A DNA stretch of 44,913 bases from JBBQTQ01 sp038213135 (lineage in GTDB: Bacteria; Actinomycetota; Thermoleophilia; Gaiellales; Gaiellaceae), in the NCBI GenBank assembly GCA_038213135.1, contig JBBQTQ010000009.1, positions 1-44,913 on the forward strand, given 5' to 3'. The notes under the pieces are model-generated. The model saw only the letters and a program-made list of their open reading frames with translations, made no database searches and was not told where the DNA came from. Shown here piece by piece: positions 30,985-39,556 of the stretch (position 1 is its first letter; every line of letters starts with the position of its first letter). Position numbers and translations under genes: made by a program.

Positions 30985-31923
30985 ATGCAGACTGATAATT
31001 GGCTCGGGCTCGAACTGCGCCATCTGATCGCCTTGAAGGGCGTCGCCGAGGAGGGCTCGTTCGGGCGGGCGGCGAGCGCGCTCGGCTACACGCAATCCGC
31101 GATCAGCCAGCAGATTGGGGCGCTGGAGAAGATCGTCGGTCAGCGGCTGATCGACCGCCCCGGGGGGCCGCGTCCCGTGTCGCTCACCGAGGCGGGACGG
31201 CTGCTCCTGAAGCACGCCGAGGGAATCGCCGCGCGGCTCCAGGCTGCTCAGGCCGACCTGACGGCGCTCGAGGCGGGCGATGCGGGGCCGCTGCGGGTCG
31301 GGACGTACCAGAGCGTCGGCTCGAAGATCCTGCCTACCCTGCTGCGTGAGTTCCGCAACGCGTGGCCGAAGGTAGATATCAGCCTCGTCGAATCCGCCGA
31401 CGACAGCGAGCTGCTCCAGGGCGTCGAGCGTGGCGAGCTGGACCTGACGTTCGCGATCCTGCCGTTGCCGCCCGGGCCCTTCGAGTCGATCGAGCTGATG
31501 CGCGACCCGTATGTGCTGGTCGTGCCGGCTGACTCGCCGCTCGCGGGGCGCGACCGGCCGCCGACCTTGCGCGAGATCGCGGAGCTACCCCTCATCGGTT
31601 ATCGCACCTGCCGCACGACCCAGGCGGTCGAGGCGCGCCTGCAGATCGCGGGGCGGCAGCCGAAGGTCGTGTTCCGTTCGGACGACAACGGCACGGTGCA
31701 GGGGCTCGTTGCAGCCGGCGTCGGCGTCGCACTGACGCCGCGGCTGACGGTCGACGAGACCGACGAGAGCGTGGCCGTGCTCGACCTGGGCGATCGGGTC
31801 GCGCCGCGTCTGATCGGGATCGCCTGGCATCGCGACCGACGGCGGACGCGAGCGGCCGAGGCGTTCGTCGCGGCAGCTGCGAAGCTCTGCGCGCGCTTCG
31901 AGGCGACAGCGCAAGCAGCCTAA
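30985..31923 (+). CDS. LysR family transcriptional regulator
   Basis: A 312-residue regulator. The N-terminal winged helix-turn-helix spans ~8-66 (LELRHLIALKGVAEEGSFGR, AASALGYTQSAISQQIGALE); the C-terminal substrate-binding domain begins LRVGTYQSVGSKILPTLL and includes GELDLTFAILPLPPGPF. ATG 30985 is preferred; TTG 30964 would put the operator inside the gene. It is divergent from the membrane peptide-EamA unit. The effector is unknown. Confidence 0.93.
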   Translation: MQTDNWLGLELRHLIALKGVAEEGSFGRAASALGYTQSAISQQIGALEKIVGQRLIDRPGGPRPVSLTEAGRLLLKHAEGIAARLQAAQADLTALEAGDAGPLRVGTYQSVGSKILPTLLREFRNAWPKVDISLVESADDSELLQGVERGELDLTFAILPLPPGPFESIELMRDPYVLVVPADSPLAGRDRPPTLREIAELPLIGYRTCRTTQAVEARLQIAGRQPKVVFRSDDNGTVQGLVAAGVGVALTPRLTVDETDESVAVLDLGDRVAPRLIGIAWHRDRRRTRAAEAFVAAAAKLCARFEATAQAA

Positions 31924-32088
31924 CCGCGTCCCCGCCGGACATGGCTTACCGGGCCGAGTCCGCCCGAGACATGGCTCCGGCGCTTCGGTGTCCCTAGCCT
32001 CCTCCCCGCTACGAGCCTACTGCGAAGGAACGCACGCGTGGGTGACGCGGCTGCGCCGAGAGTGTGACGCCTTCTCCCGCCCGGGCGG
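31924..32088. other. Gap between convergent lysR and sepIVA-like genes
   Basis: 165 bases with no gene. Two blocks of the form GGACATGGC / GAGACATGGC (around 31937 and 31966) resemble the CATGTCC repeats elsewhere. No T-run terminator is seen for either gene. Confidence 0.4.
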
Positions 32089-32592
32089 CTAGTACGGCTC
32101 GCCGTCGTCGGAGAGGCCGCCGCCGACACCGGCGATGACGGTCTCCTGCGAGCGCTCGTGCAGCCGCTCGCGCCCGCGCTTGACCGCGGTGAGGAACTTC
32201 TCGAGGTTCACCTCGAGGGTCGAGAGGATGCTGTCGGCCCAGTCCTCCATCTCCAGACGCGTCTCGCGGGCTTGGCGCCGGGCGTCGTCGATGATCTCCT
32301 GCGCCTGCCGCTCGGCGAGCTTGACGATCTCGGTCTGCGAGGCCTCGCGCACCGCCTGCTCGCGCGCCTCTCCCAGAATCCGGTCGCACTCCCGCTTCGC
32401 CTCGGCGAGCATCTCCTGGCGCTCCTTCACGATCCAGCGCGCCTGCTTGATCTCTTCCGGGATCGTTGCGCGCATCTGATCGAGGATGTCGTAGATCTCC
32501 TCCCGGTCGATCCGCACCTGATCAGTGAGCGGGACGGCCTTCGCGTTGTGGACGAGATCGTCGAGTTTGTCGATGAGAACAAGGACGTCCAT
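32089..32592 (-). CDS. SepIVA-like DivIVA-family coiled-coil protein
   Basis: A 167-residue, highly charged protein with a long predicted coiled coil (residues ~55-140). It opens MDVLVLIDKLDDLVHNAKAV followed by PLTDQVRIDREEIYDILDQM, similar in layout to mycobacterial SepIVA, an essential septum and envelope factor of the DivIVA class encoded near rnc/coaD. A disordered tail follows. It lies 12 nt after coaD in the expected place. The assignment rests on pattern and context. Confidence 0.72.
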   Translation of the reverse strand: MDVLVLIDKLDDLVHNAKAVPLTDQVRIDREEIYDILDQMRATIPEEIKQARWIVKERQEMLAEAKRECDRILGEAREQAVREASQTEIVKLAERQAQEIIDDARRQARETRLEMEDWADSILSTLEVNLEKFLTAVKRGRERLHERSQETVIAGVGGGLSDDGEPY

Positions 32593-32604
32593 ATGTCTCC
32601 CAGT

Positions 32605-33135
32605 CTACTCTTGCGGACTCAAAGGCGCACCCGGTCGCCCTTCGGGGAACATCTCCCGGAACCGTTCTGCGACCGTTGCGGGTACCAGTTCGTCCACGTT
32701 TCCTCCGAAAGCGGCGATCTCCTTCACGCCGCTCGAGGAGACGAAGCTGTACTGGGGGCTCGCCATCATGTAGAGCGTCTCCACATCGGGTGCGAGCAGG
32801 CGGTTCAGGTGGTTCATCTGGAATTCCCACTCGAAGTCCGAGATCACCCGCAAACCCTTGACCATCGTCTTCGCTCGGTGCTTGCGGGCGAACTCGACGA
32901 CGAGCTCCGCGAAGACGTCGACGTCCACGTTCCCGTGGGCCGCAAGCGCCTTGCGCAGGAATTCCACGCGCTCCTCGACGGTGAACAGGGTGCGCTTGTG
33001 GTGCGGATCGCGGACGACCCCGACGACGACGCGATCGAAGATCACGGCCGCGCGAGTGATCACGTCGAGGTGCCCGTTCGTGACGGGGTCGTAGCTCCCC
33101 GGGCAGATCGCGACGATCGGCTCGGCGGCACTCAT
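32605..33135 (-). CDS. coaD: Phosphopantetheine adenylyltransferase
   Basis: A 176-residue PPAT, the penultimate enzyme of coenzyme A synthesis. The nucleotidyltransferase signature CPGSYDPVTNGHLDVITRAA and the downstream VKGLRVISDFEWEFQMNHLN and YSFVSSSGVKEIAAFGGNVD are typical. ATG overlaps the rsmD stop (ATGA). Confidence 0.96.
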   Translation of the reverse strand: MSAAEPIVAICPGSYDPVTNGHLDVITRAAVIFDRVVVGVVRDPHHKRTLFTVEERVEFLRKALAAHGNVDVDVFAELVVEFARKHRAKTMVKGLRVISDFEWEFQMNHLNRLLAPDVETLYMMASPQYSFVSSSGVKEIAAFGGNVDELVPATVAERFREMFPEGRPGAPLSPQE

Positions 33136-33671
33136 GCGTGTTCGAAGAGGGTCAGCCGCGCCGAGCCGTAGCGACGGCTCGTCCGCGCTTGGAGGCCCGC
33201 GAGCTCCGGCTCATCGCCCGCGGCAGTCTCGACGACGAGCAGGCCGTCAGGCGCGACCACGGCGGGGAGATAGGCCTCGAAGGCCGTCTGCAGTTGGGCG
33301 AACATCTCGTAGGGCGGGTCGACGAGCACGAGATCGTAACGCCTGCCCGCCGCCGCCTCCGCTGCCAGCGCGCGACGGGCCTCCTGGCAGAGGACGATCG
33401 CGCCTGCGAGCCCGAGCTTCTCGAGGTTCCGCTCGATCGTCCGGCACGCGTCCCGGTCGTGCTCGACGAAGACCGCGCCGCGGGCACCGCGCGAGAGCGC
33501 CTCGAGGCCCATCGCGCCCGAGCCGGCGAAGAGATCGAGCACTTCCGCGCCCTCGACAGGGCCGATCAGGTTGAAAGCGGCCTCGCGGACGCGATCCGAG
33601 GTCGGGCGCGTGTCCAGGCCCCTCGGGGCGAGAATCCGCGCGCCCTTGTGCTCGCCGGCGACGATTCGCAC
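33132..33671 (-). CDS. rsmD: 16S rRNA (guanine966-N2)-methyltransferase RsmD
   Basis: A 179-residue methyltransferase modifying G966. It opens VRIVAGEHKGARILAPRGLD followed by TRPTSDRVREAAFN; the SAM loop is VLDLFAGSGAMGLEALSRGA and the catalytic motif is LVLVDPPYE. GTG 33671 is chosen because the family starts exactly there. It is coupled to coaD and follows recG. Confidence 0.94.
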   Translation of the reverse strand: MRIVAGEHKGARILAPRGLDTRPTSDRVREAAFNLIGPVEGAEVLDLFAGSGAMGLEALSRGARGAVFVEHDRDACRTIERNLEKLGLAGAIVLCQEARRALAAEAAAGRRYDLVLVDPPYEMFAQLQTAFEAYLPAVVAPDGLLVVETAAGDEPELAGLQARTSRRYGSARLTLFEHA

Positions 33672-33796
33672 GACGCAAAGACTAGGCTCGGCAGGCCGGC
33701 AACAGGGGACAAGCCCGCGGCCATGTCCGCTGAAGCGAAACCGCTGCACTCGCGCCCCGAGCCCACTCAGCGGCATCGTCTCTGCCGGCGGGTCAC

Positions 33797-33813
33797 CAGG
33801 GGTCAGGCCCCTG
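33797..33813. other. Hairpin after recG
   Basis: CAGGGG-TCAGG-CCCCTG, a 6-bp stem with a 5-nt loop, 10 nt past the recG stop in the direction of transcription. It could slow or end transcription but lacks a T-run. Confidence 0.35.
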
Positions 33814-33823
33814 TGGGGAACGC

Positions 33824-35890
33824 CTACGCGAGACTGGACGTGGCCGTAGCGGCGAACAGGCGCTCGACCTCGTCCGTGAGCGGGCCGTCGTACTCCACGA
33901 GCGCCTCAGCGTCCCGGCGAGCTGTCTCGAGCAGCGGCCGATCTTCCCGCAAACGCGTGAAGCGCAAGTCGGAGAGGCCGGCCTGCCGCGTTCCGAGCAG
34001 CTGGCCCTCGCCGCGCAACTCGAGGTCGACCTCGGCGAGCTCGAAGCCGTCAGTCGTCCGCACGAGCGCGTCGAGCCGCGCGCCGGCTGCCTCGGTCAGC
34101 TCCTGCTTCGGCCGCGAGACGAGCAGGCAGTACGACTGCTCCGCCCCCCGTCCCACGCGACCGCGAAGCTGGTGGAGCTGCGCCAGCCCGAACCGGTCGG
34201 CTTCCTGCACGATCATGATCGTCGCGTTCGCGACGTCGACGCCGACTTCGATCACCGTCGTCGCGACGAGGACGTCCAGCTCGCCCGCCTTGAAGGCGGC
34301 CATTAGCTCGCGCCGCTCGGTCGGCCGCAGCTTGCCGTGCATGCAGCCGACGCGGAAGCCGCGCAGCTCCGCCCGGCGCAGGCGATCCGCCTCCTGCTCG
34401 GCCGCCCGCGCGCCGATCGTCTCCGACTCCGAGACGAGCGGACAGACCACGTACGCCTGCCGGCCGGCCTCCAGATGCTTCGTCAACCGCCGGTAGGCGT
34501 CCGAGCTGCGCTCGGCTCCTACCCAGCTCGTGACGATCGGCTGGCGTCCCGCCGGCGGCCGTGAGATCTCGCTGACGGCGAGGTCGCCGTATACCGTCAG
34601 CGCCAGAGTGCGCGGGATCGGCGTCGCCGTCATGTGCAGGACGTGCGGCGAGCGGCCGACCGCCAGCGCGGAGCGCTGCTCGACCCCGAAGCGGTGCTGC
34701 TCGTCGACAACGACCACGGCGAGATCGCGCCACTCGACGCCCGCCTGGATCAGCGCATGCGTCCCGACGACGATCGACGCGTCGGCCGCATGCCGCCGCT
34801 CGCGCTTGCCCACCGAGCTCGTCAGGAGCGCGCAGGGGATGCCGAGCGCGCGGCAGATCTCGTCCACGGTCAGGAAGTGCTGCTCGGCGAGCGTCTCGGT
34901 CGGTGCCATCAGCGCACCCTGGTGGCCGGACTCGACTGCACGCAAGAGCGCATAGAGCGCGACCACCGTCTTGCCCGAGCCGACGTCGCCTTGCAGCAGC
35001 CGCTGCATCGGCACCACCCGGCCGAGATCTGCGTCGAGCTCGCGGATCGCGCGCTCCTGATCGTCCGTGAGCCGGAACGGAAGCGCCTCGCGGTAGCGGT
35101 CGATCAGATCGCCCGGTGCGCCGAGCGCAGGCGCCACCTCGTCCTCACGCTCGCGCCGGCGGCGCGCGAGGCCGAGCTGGATCAGGAGCAGCTCGTCGAA
35201 TGCAAGTCGCCGGCGCCCGACCTCCGGATCCGTCGCCAGCCGCGGCCGATGCAGCGCGAGCACCGCGTCCCCGCGCAAAGGGAGCTTTCGCGCCACCCTC
35301 AGCTCCGCGGGCAGCGGATCAGGAAGGTCGCGGACCTGTGGCAGGACGGCGTCGACGAGCTCGCGCAGCTTGTCCGGGTTGACGTCCTCACCCGCGTGGT
35401 AGACGGGCAGAAGCTCGACTGCGTGCCCGTTGACCGCGGTCTCGTGCGAGCGCACCGCAAACGTCCCGCGCCGGACCGAGCCGACAAGCCGCAGCTCCAT
35501 GCCGGGCTCGAGCCGGTCGGCCACCCAGGGCTGGTTGAACCAGGTCGCGCGGATCGCGCCCGAGTCGTCGGCGACCGACGCCTCGACGATGGTCAGCGCG
35601 CGCCGCGGCTTGCGCACCGACACGCGACCGACGCGCGCCCGGATCACCACCTCTCCCTCGCCGAAGAGCTCCGAGATCTTCCTCGTGGCGACGTGACGGA
35701 ACGGCGCGTGGAGCAGCAGGTCGCCGACGGTGCGCAGCCCGAGCTTGGCCAACCTGCCGCGGATCGTCGGCCCGACTCCCGCGAGCGTGTCGAGCGGTGC
35801 CTCGAGCGCCTCGGGTCGCGGGCCGCCGTGCGGCCGCGGCCAGCGCTTGGGCCGGTCCAGCACAGCGAACCCGGTGGGCAGGCGGGTCAC
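33824..35890 (-). CDS. recG: ATP-dependent DNA helicase RecG
   Basis: A 688-residue helicase that regresses stalled replication forks and processes D- and R-loops. The N-terminal wedge/OB domain (~1-240) is followed by helicase domains with RLLQGDVGSGKTVVALYALL (Walker A), VVVDEQHRFGVEQRSAL (Walker B, DEQH as in RecG), HMTATPIPRTLALTVYGDL, ATTVIEVGVDVANATIMIVQ and LHQLRGRVGRG. GTG 35890 (VTRLPTGFAVLDRPKR) is preferred; earlier codons look non-coding. Upstream the gap to fakB holds two hairpins. Confidence 0.95.
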   Translation of the reverse strand: MTRLPTGFAVLDRPKRWPRPHGGPRPEALEAPLDTLAGVGPTIRGRLAKLGLRTVGDLLLHAPFRHVATRKISELFGEGEVVIRARVGRVSVRKPRRALTIVEASVADDSGAIRATWFNQPWVADRLEPGMELRLVGSVRRGTFAVRSHETAVNGHAVELLPVYHAGEDVNPDKLRELVDAVLPQVRDLPDPLPAELRVARKLPLRGDAVLALHRPRLATDPEVGRRRLAFDELLLIQLGLARRRREREDEVAPALGAPGDLIDRYREALPFRLTDDQERAIRELDADLGRVVPMQRLLQGDVGSGKTVVALYALLRAVESGHQGALMAPTETLAEQHFLTVDEICRALGIPCALLTSSVGKRERRHAADASIVVGTHALIQAGVEWRDLAVVVVDEQHRFGVEQRSALAVGRSPHVLHMTATPIPRTLALTVYGDLAVSEISRPPAGRQPIVTSWVGAERSSDAYRRLTKHLEAGRQAYVVCPLVSESETIGARAAEQEADRLRRAELRGFRVGCMHGKLRPTERRELMAAFKAGELDVLVATTVIEVGVDVANATIMIVQEADRFGLAQLHQLRGRVGRGAEQSYCLLVSRPKQELTEAAGARLDALVRTTDGFELAEVDLELRGEGQLLGTRQAGLSDLRFTRLREDRPLLETARRDAEALVEYDGPLTDEVERLFAATATSSLA

Positions 35891-35935
35891 TGCCGCCCGA
35901 CTATAGAAACGGGACCGGCTATTCCCCCGAAGACC

Positions 35936-35996
35936 GGCAAGGTCGAGCAAAGCCCGACCTTGCCTCCCCGTAGCGTCCTAGCGGCCTTTCGGCCGC
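35936..35996. other. Two hairpins between fakB and recG
   Basis: GGCAAGGTCG (35936-35945) pairs perfectly with CGACCTTGCC (35955-35964). GCGGCC (35981-35986) pairs with GGCCGC (35991-35996) around TTTC. In transcription order the short one follows fakB by about 9 nt. Neither has a T-run, but together they may separate the fak and recG units. Confidence 0.45.
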
Positions 35997-36005
35997 GCGA
36001 CGCCA

Positions 36006-36866
36006 CTAATCCGTGTCCCACCAGAAGAAGCCGACCGTGCCCGGCCCGGTGTGCGCGCCGACGACGGGACCGAGCATCCCCTCGACCTCGATCTGCGCGC
36101 TCGGTCGTGTCCGGCGCACCATCTCCTCGAGCGCCGCGAGGCGATCGGGGGCATCCGCGTGTGCGATCCCCACCCGGAGCGAGGGGCGGTCGACGCTGCG
36201 CTCCTCGAACGACTTCACGAACTCGAGGAACGCCTTCTGGTTCCCGCGTACCCGCTTGACCGGGACGATCTCCCCGTCGTCGATCGTCAGGATCGGCTTG
36301 ATGTGCAGCAGCTCACCCGCCCAGGCGCGCGCCCGTCCGATCCGCCCGCCGCGCGCCAGGTACTCGAGTGTGTCGACCGTGAAGACGAGCCCGATCTGGC
36401 TCTGATAGCGGCCGATCAGCGCCTCGACCTCTTCGTCTGTCGTCCCGTGCTCCAGCCGGCGCTGAATCGCGAGCGCGAGCATCGCGATGCCCACGGTGGC
36501 GGACTCTGTGTCGATCACGCGGACGCGGTCGCCTCCCGCCTCCTCGGCCGCCCGCCGCGCGCTCTCGACCGTGCCGGAGAACTTCGCCGAGAGGTGCAGC
36601 GAGTAGATGCGCTCGTACGAGCCGAGCTCCTCGAAGACGGCGAGGAAGTCGCCGGGCGTGGGCTGCGAGGTCGCCGGCAGATCGGACGAGGCGCGCAACC
36701 GCGCGTAGAAGTCCTGCGGGCTGAGGTCGACGTAGTCGCGGAAGGTCTCGTCGTCGAAGCGCACGTACAGCGGGACGATCCGCCAGTTCGGAAACCGCTC
36801 GGGCGCGCCGGGAAAGTCCGCCGTCGAGTCGAGGACGATCGCCGTGTTGGCCGCGTCGAGCCTCAC
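36006..36866 (-). CDS. fakB: DegV family fatty-acid binding protein (FakB-like)
   Basis: A 286-residue DegV protein. These bind one fatty acid and present it to FakA for phosphorylation. It opens VRLDAANTAIVLDSTADFPG, has the family motif SDLPATSQPTPGDFLAVFEE, SLHLSAKFSGTVESARRAAE, and TLEYLARGGRIGRARAWAGE then LLHIKPILTIDDGEI. GTG 36866 overlaps the receiver gene's stop (GTGA). With fakA in the same operon, a fatty-acid kinase role is well supported. Confidence 0.9.
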   Translation of the reverse strand: MRLDAANTAIVLDSTADFPGAPERFPNWRIVPLYVRFDDETFRDYVDLSPQDFYARLRASSDLPATSQPTPGDFLAVFEELGSYERIYSLHLSAKFSGTVESARRAAEEAGGDRVRVIDTESATVGIAMLALAIQRRLEHGTTDEEVEALIGRYQSQIGLVFTVDTLEYLARGGRIGRARAWAGELLHIKPILTIDDGEIVPVKRVRGNQKAFLEFVKSFEERSVDRPSLRVGIAHADAPDRLAALEEMVRRTRPSAQIEVEGMLGPVVGAHTGPGTVGFFWWDTD

Positions 36867-37258
36867 TGGCCGACCGCCTCCGCGGGCTCGCGTCCCGCTG
36901 CGCGGGCGATCGCGCGGATGATCATGTCGAGCGAGGCGTCCTTGAGCAGGCACTCGACGGCGCCGGCCGCATAGAGCGCCTCGATCTCCCGCGCATTGGC
37001 GGAAGCGGTCAGGCAGACGACCGCCACCTCCGGGCACGTCTCCCGCACGGTCTTCGCGATCTGGATGCCGTCGGCCCCCGGCAGCCGGTAGTCGAGCAGC
37101 AGGATGTCCGGGTTGAGCTCGGTGCAGCGCTCGACGACGTTTCCACCGTCGGCCTCGGCGCCCACGATCTCGAGCTCGGGCCGCAAACCGAGCAGGAGCT
37201 GGAGCGCCTCGCGGAAGACGTCGTTGTCCTCGATCAGGAGGAGGCGAATCCGCTCCAC
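36863..37258 (-). CDS. Single-domain response regulator (receiver only)
   Basis: A 131-residue receiver without an output domain. The phospho-acceptor is Asp56 in LLLDYRLPGADG; the acidic pocket is Glu10/Asp11; Thr84 (CLTAS) and Lys106 (LLKD) complete the site. The sequence is most like NarL-type receivers. It lies between fakA (10 nt) and fakB (overlap), so all three are probably made together. No histidine kinase gene is in the window. Confidence 0.88.
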   Translation of the reverse strand: MERIRLLLIEDNDVFREALQLLLGLRPELEIVGAEADGGNVVERCTELNPDILLLDYRLPGADGIQIAKTVRETCPEVAVVCLTASANAREIEALYAAGAVECLLKDASLDMIIRAIARAAGREPAEAVGQ

Positions 37259-37268
37259 GGCGAGGACT

Positions 37269-38852
37269 CTATTCGGCTGAGATCAACAGCGGATAGAGCG
37301 GCTGGCCGCCGCCGTGCACTTCGAGCTCGAGCTCGGGGTGGCGTTCCTCGACTCCCCGCAGCAGCTTGTCGAGCTGCGGCTCGTCCTCGCCGGTGAGCAG
37401 CGTGAGGATGCCGCGCGGCTCTCTGAGCAGCCGCTCGACGACGTCGCTCGCGACCTCGTCGAAGCTCTTCCCGCCGGTGACGGGCTCGCCCTCGATCAGG
37501 CCGAGGTAGTCGCCCTTGTCGACCCGGCTGCCGTTCAGCTCGACCTCGCGGGAGGCGGTGGTGACCGCGGCCGTGGCGATCGACTCGACTGCCTCGCGCA
37601 TCGCGTCCGCGTTCTCCCAGCCGGCCCGTGAGCCCTCGAAGGCGACCATCGCGGCCAGGCCCGCCTGCATCGACCGCGTCGGGATCAGGTGCACCGGCTT
37701 CGCGGCGAGACCTGCCGCCTGCTCGGCGCTGAGGATGACGTTCGAGTTGTTCGGCAGGACGATCACCTCGGGTGCTCCGGTCGCCTCGATCGCGGCGAGG
37801 ATGTCGGCGGTCGAGGGGTTCATCGACTGGCCGCCCTCGACGATCCGTGACACGCCAAGGCTCTCGAAGAGACGCCTGTTCCCGGCACCGGCGACGACTG
37901 CGACAACCTCTGCCTGGAACTCTGTGCCCGGATCCACCCCGAGCAGACGCTCCTCGCGCTGCACGGTCTGACGGTGCATGTCGGCGATCTCGACGCCCGC
38001 AAGGGCGCCTCGCTGCGTGCCGAGGCTGAGCGCGGCTCCCGGATCGTCGGTGTGGACGTGCACCTTCAGCGCGCTCGAGTCGCCGACGACGAGCAGCGAG
38101 TCGCCGAGCCGCTCGAGCTCGCTCTCCAGCGCCTCGAGGTCGAGCGCCTCGCCCTCGACGACGAAGACCGTGCAGTAGCGAAACTGCGAGAGCTCCTGGT
38201 GAATGGCGTCGAGGCCTAGCTCCTCGTGCTCGGGCGGCGCCGGGAGCGGCTGGCCGGTCAGGGCGGCATTCGCCCCGCGCACGAGCTCGAGCAGACCCGC
38301 TGCGCCGGCGTCGACGACGCCCGCCTCTCGCAGGACGTCGAGCATCTCGCGAGTGCGGGCGAGCGCATCCTCGCCCCGTCGCAGGACGGCGGCGAGCAGC
38401 TCGTCGACGCGAACCTCGATGCGCTGCCCGGCCTCCTCGGCGAGCTCGCGGATCTCCGTCAGGATCGTCCCCTCGACCGGTTTGCGCACCGCCTTGTACG
38501 CGGCGTCGCTCGCCGAGCGGAAGGCCCGCGCCACGGCCGCCGCGTCCACCTGCTCTGCCTCGCCGAGAGACTCGACGAAGCCGCGGACGATCTGAGAGAG
38601 GATCACGCCGGAGTTGCCGCGCGCGCCCATCAGCGCCGCGCGGCTCAGCTCGCGCATGAGCGTCGGCCGGTCGGTGGTCGTCGAGGCCTCGAGCGCGTCG
38701 ACGGTCGCCCGGACGGTCAGCGTCATGTTCGTGCCCGTGTCCCCGTCGGGGACCGGGTAGACGTTCAGGTCGTCGATGCGGCGGCGGCTCGCCTCGAGCG
38801 CCGCCAGCGCGCCGCGAGCGAGCTCACGAACGCGGTCGAGATCCGGGGCCAC
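37269..38852 (-). CDS. fakA: Fatty acid kinase FakA (DAK/YloV family)
   Basis: A 527-residue protein with an N-terminal DAK L-type ATP-binding domain: DDLNVYPVPDGDTGTNMTLT (27-46) and MGARGNSGVILSQIVRGF, followed by the middle domain and a C-terminal part like that of Staphylococcus FakA/Bacillus YloV. It phosphorylates fatty acids bound to FakB; the product enters phospholipid synthesis through PlsX/PlsY. GTG 38852. Gene order rpmB-fakA-recG is widespread. Here it is modified by the receiver and fakB genes. Confidence 0.92.
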   Translation of the reverse strand: MAPDLDRVRELARGALAALEASRRRIDDLNVYPVPDGDTGTNMTLTVRATVDALEASTTTDRPTLMRELSRAALMGARGNSGVILSQIVRGFVESLGEAEQVDAAAVARAFRSASDAAYKAVRKPVEGTILTEIRELAEEAGQRIEVRVDELLAAVLRRGEDALARTREMLDVLREAGVVDAGAAGLLELVRGANAALTGQPLPAPPEHEELGLDAIHQELSQFRYCTVFVVEGEALDLEALESELERLGDSLLVVGDSSALKVHVHTDDPGAALSLGTQRGALAGVEIADMHRQTVQREERLLGVDPGTEFQAEVVAVVAGAGNRRLFESLGVSRIVEGGQSMNPSTADILAAIEATGAPEVIVLPNNSNVILSAEQAAGLAAKPVHLIPTRSMQAGLAAMVAFEGSRAGWENADAMREAVESIATAAVTTASREVELNGSRVDKGDYLGLIEGEPVTGGKSFDEVASDVVERLLREPRGILTLLTGEDEPQLDKLLRGVEERHPELELEVHGGGQPLYPLLISAE

Positions 38853-38899
38853 TGGTCGAGCCTACGAGGTTACGGTGCCGCTCGCCACCCCGTGAGACC

Positions 38900-38925
38900 G
38901 CGGGACAGGACTTGTCCTGTCCCGC
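38900..38925. repeat. 26-bp palindrome between rpmB and fakA
   Basis: GCGGGACAGGAC and GTCCTGTCCCGC, perfect 12-bp arms around TT. It lies 17 nt past the rpmB stop in the direction of transcription, so an RNA hairpin could form there, but no T-run follows. Confidence 0.55.
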
Positions 38926-38941
38926 ACACCCCGCTGTAGGG

Positions 38942-39133
38942 CTAAAGAGCCTTTTCGACCTTCCCCGCCTTGAGGCAGCGCGTGCAGACATACGCGCGCA
39001 CGGCCTTGCCGGCGAGGAGGACCCGCACCCGCTGGAGATTCGGGTCGAAGCGGCGCTTCGTCGCCACCATCGAGTGGCTCCGGTTGTTCCCGAACCCGGG
39101 CTTCTTGCCGCACACTGAGCAAACCTTCGACAT
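38942..39133 (-). CDS. rpmB: 50S ribosomal protein L28
   Basis: A 63-residue L28 beginning MSKVCSVCGKKPGFGNNRSH with SMVATKRRFDPNLQRV and the second zinc pair YVCTRCLKAGKVEKAL. It is the four-Cys form. It is divergent from the lipase remnant on its right. Confidence 0.96.
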   Translation of the reverse strand: MSKVCSVCGKKPGFGNNRSHSMVATKRRFDPNLQRVRVLLAGKAVRAYVCTRCLKAGKVEKAL

Positions 39134-39199
39134 CGGCCGCCCAGTGTAGCCGACGACCTGCAAGTCTCCTGTGGCTCCGCGGTCTCCACCTCTAGTAGA

Positions 39200-39556
39200 G
39201 GCGGATCCGGCGCCTGCTCGTCGGTGGTCTCTGCTCGTCCGTGCTCGCGAACGGCGGGCACGGCTCGGCGAACGACGACGAACGGCTGCAACGAGATCGC
39301 GCCCGGCACGGCCTGGCTCGCCGCCCTGAACGCCCGCGGCGAGACCTACTCGCCCACGTCGTGGCTGACGGTCTCGGACGGGCTCGAGGGCGACCCGTTC
39401 CTCGTCGGACCGGACGAGACCTCGCCACAGCTGGCCGGCGCGGACAACCGCACGTTCCCGGGGGCGCACCACAACGACCTGCGCCTGGGTCCGGCAGACC
39501 CAGCCGAACGGTCAGACCGGGAACCTCTGCGGCGTACCGACGTCGCCGGCTGCTAA
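39200..39556 (+). pseudogene. Decayed secreted lipase remnant
   Basis: The frame through 39290-39480 encodes TTTNGCNEIAPGTAWLAALN, then ARGETYSPTSWLTVSDGLEG, LAGADNRTFPGAHHND, closely resembling the C-terminal third of actinobacterial secreted lipases (catalytic Asp and His region). At about 39480 the similarity moves to another frame that reads AWVRQTQPNGQTGNLCGVPT, so a frameshift is present. Upstream, GGHGSAN in a third frame may be the HGT-like segment. The N-terminal two thirds, with signal peptide and GxSxG serine, are missing. No start codon or ribosome site fits. It is a pseudogene; the region 39134-39552 holds no other gene. Confidence 0.6.
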
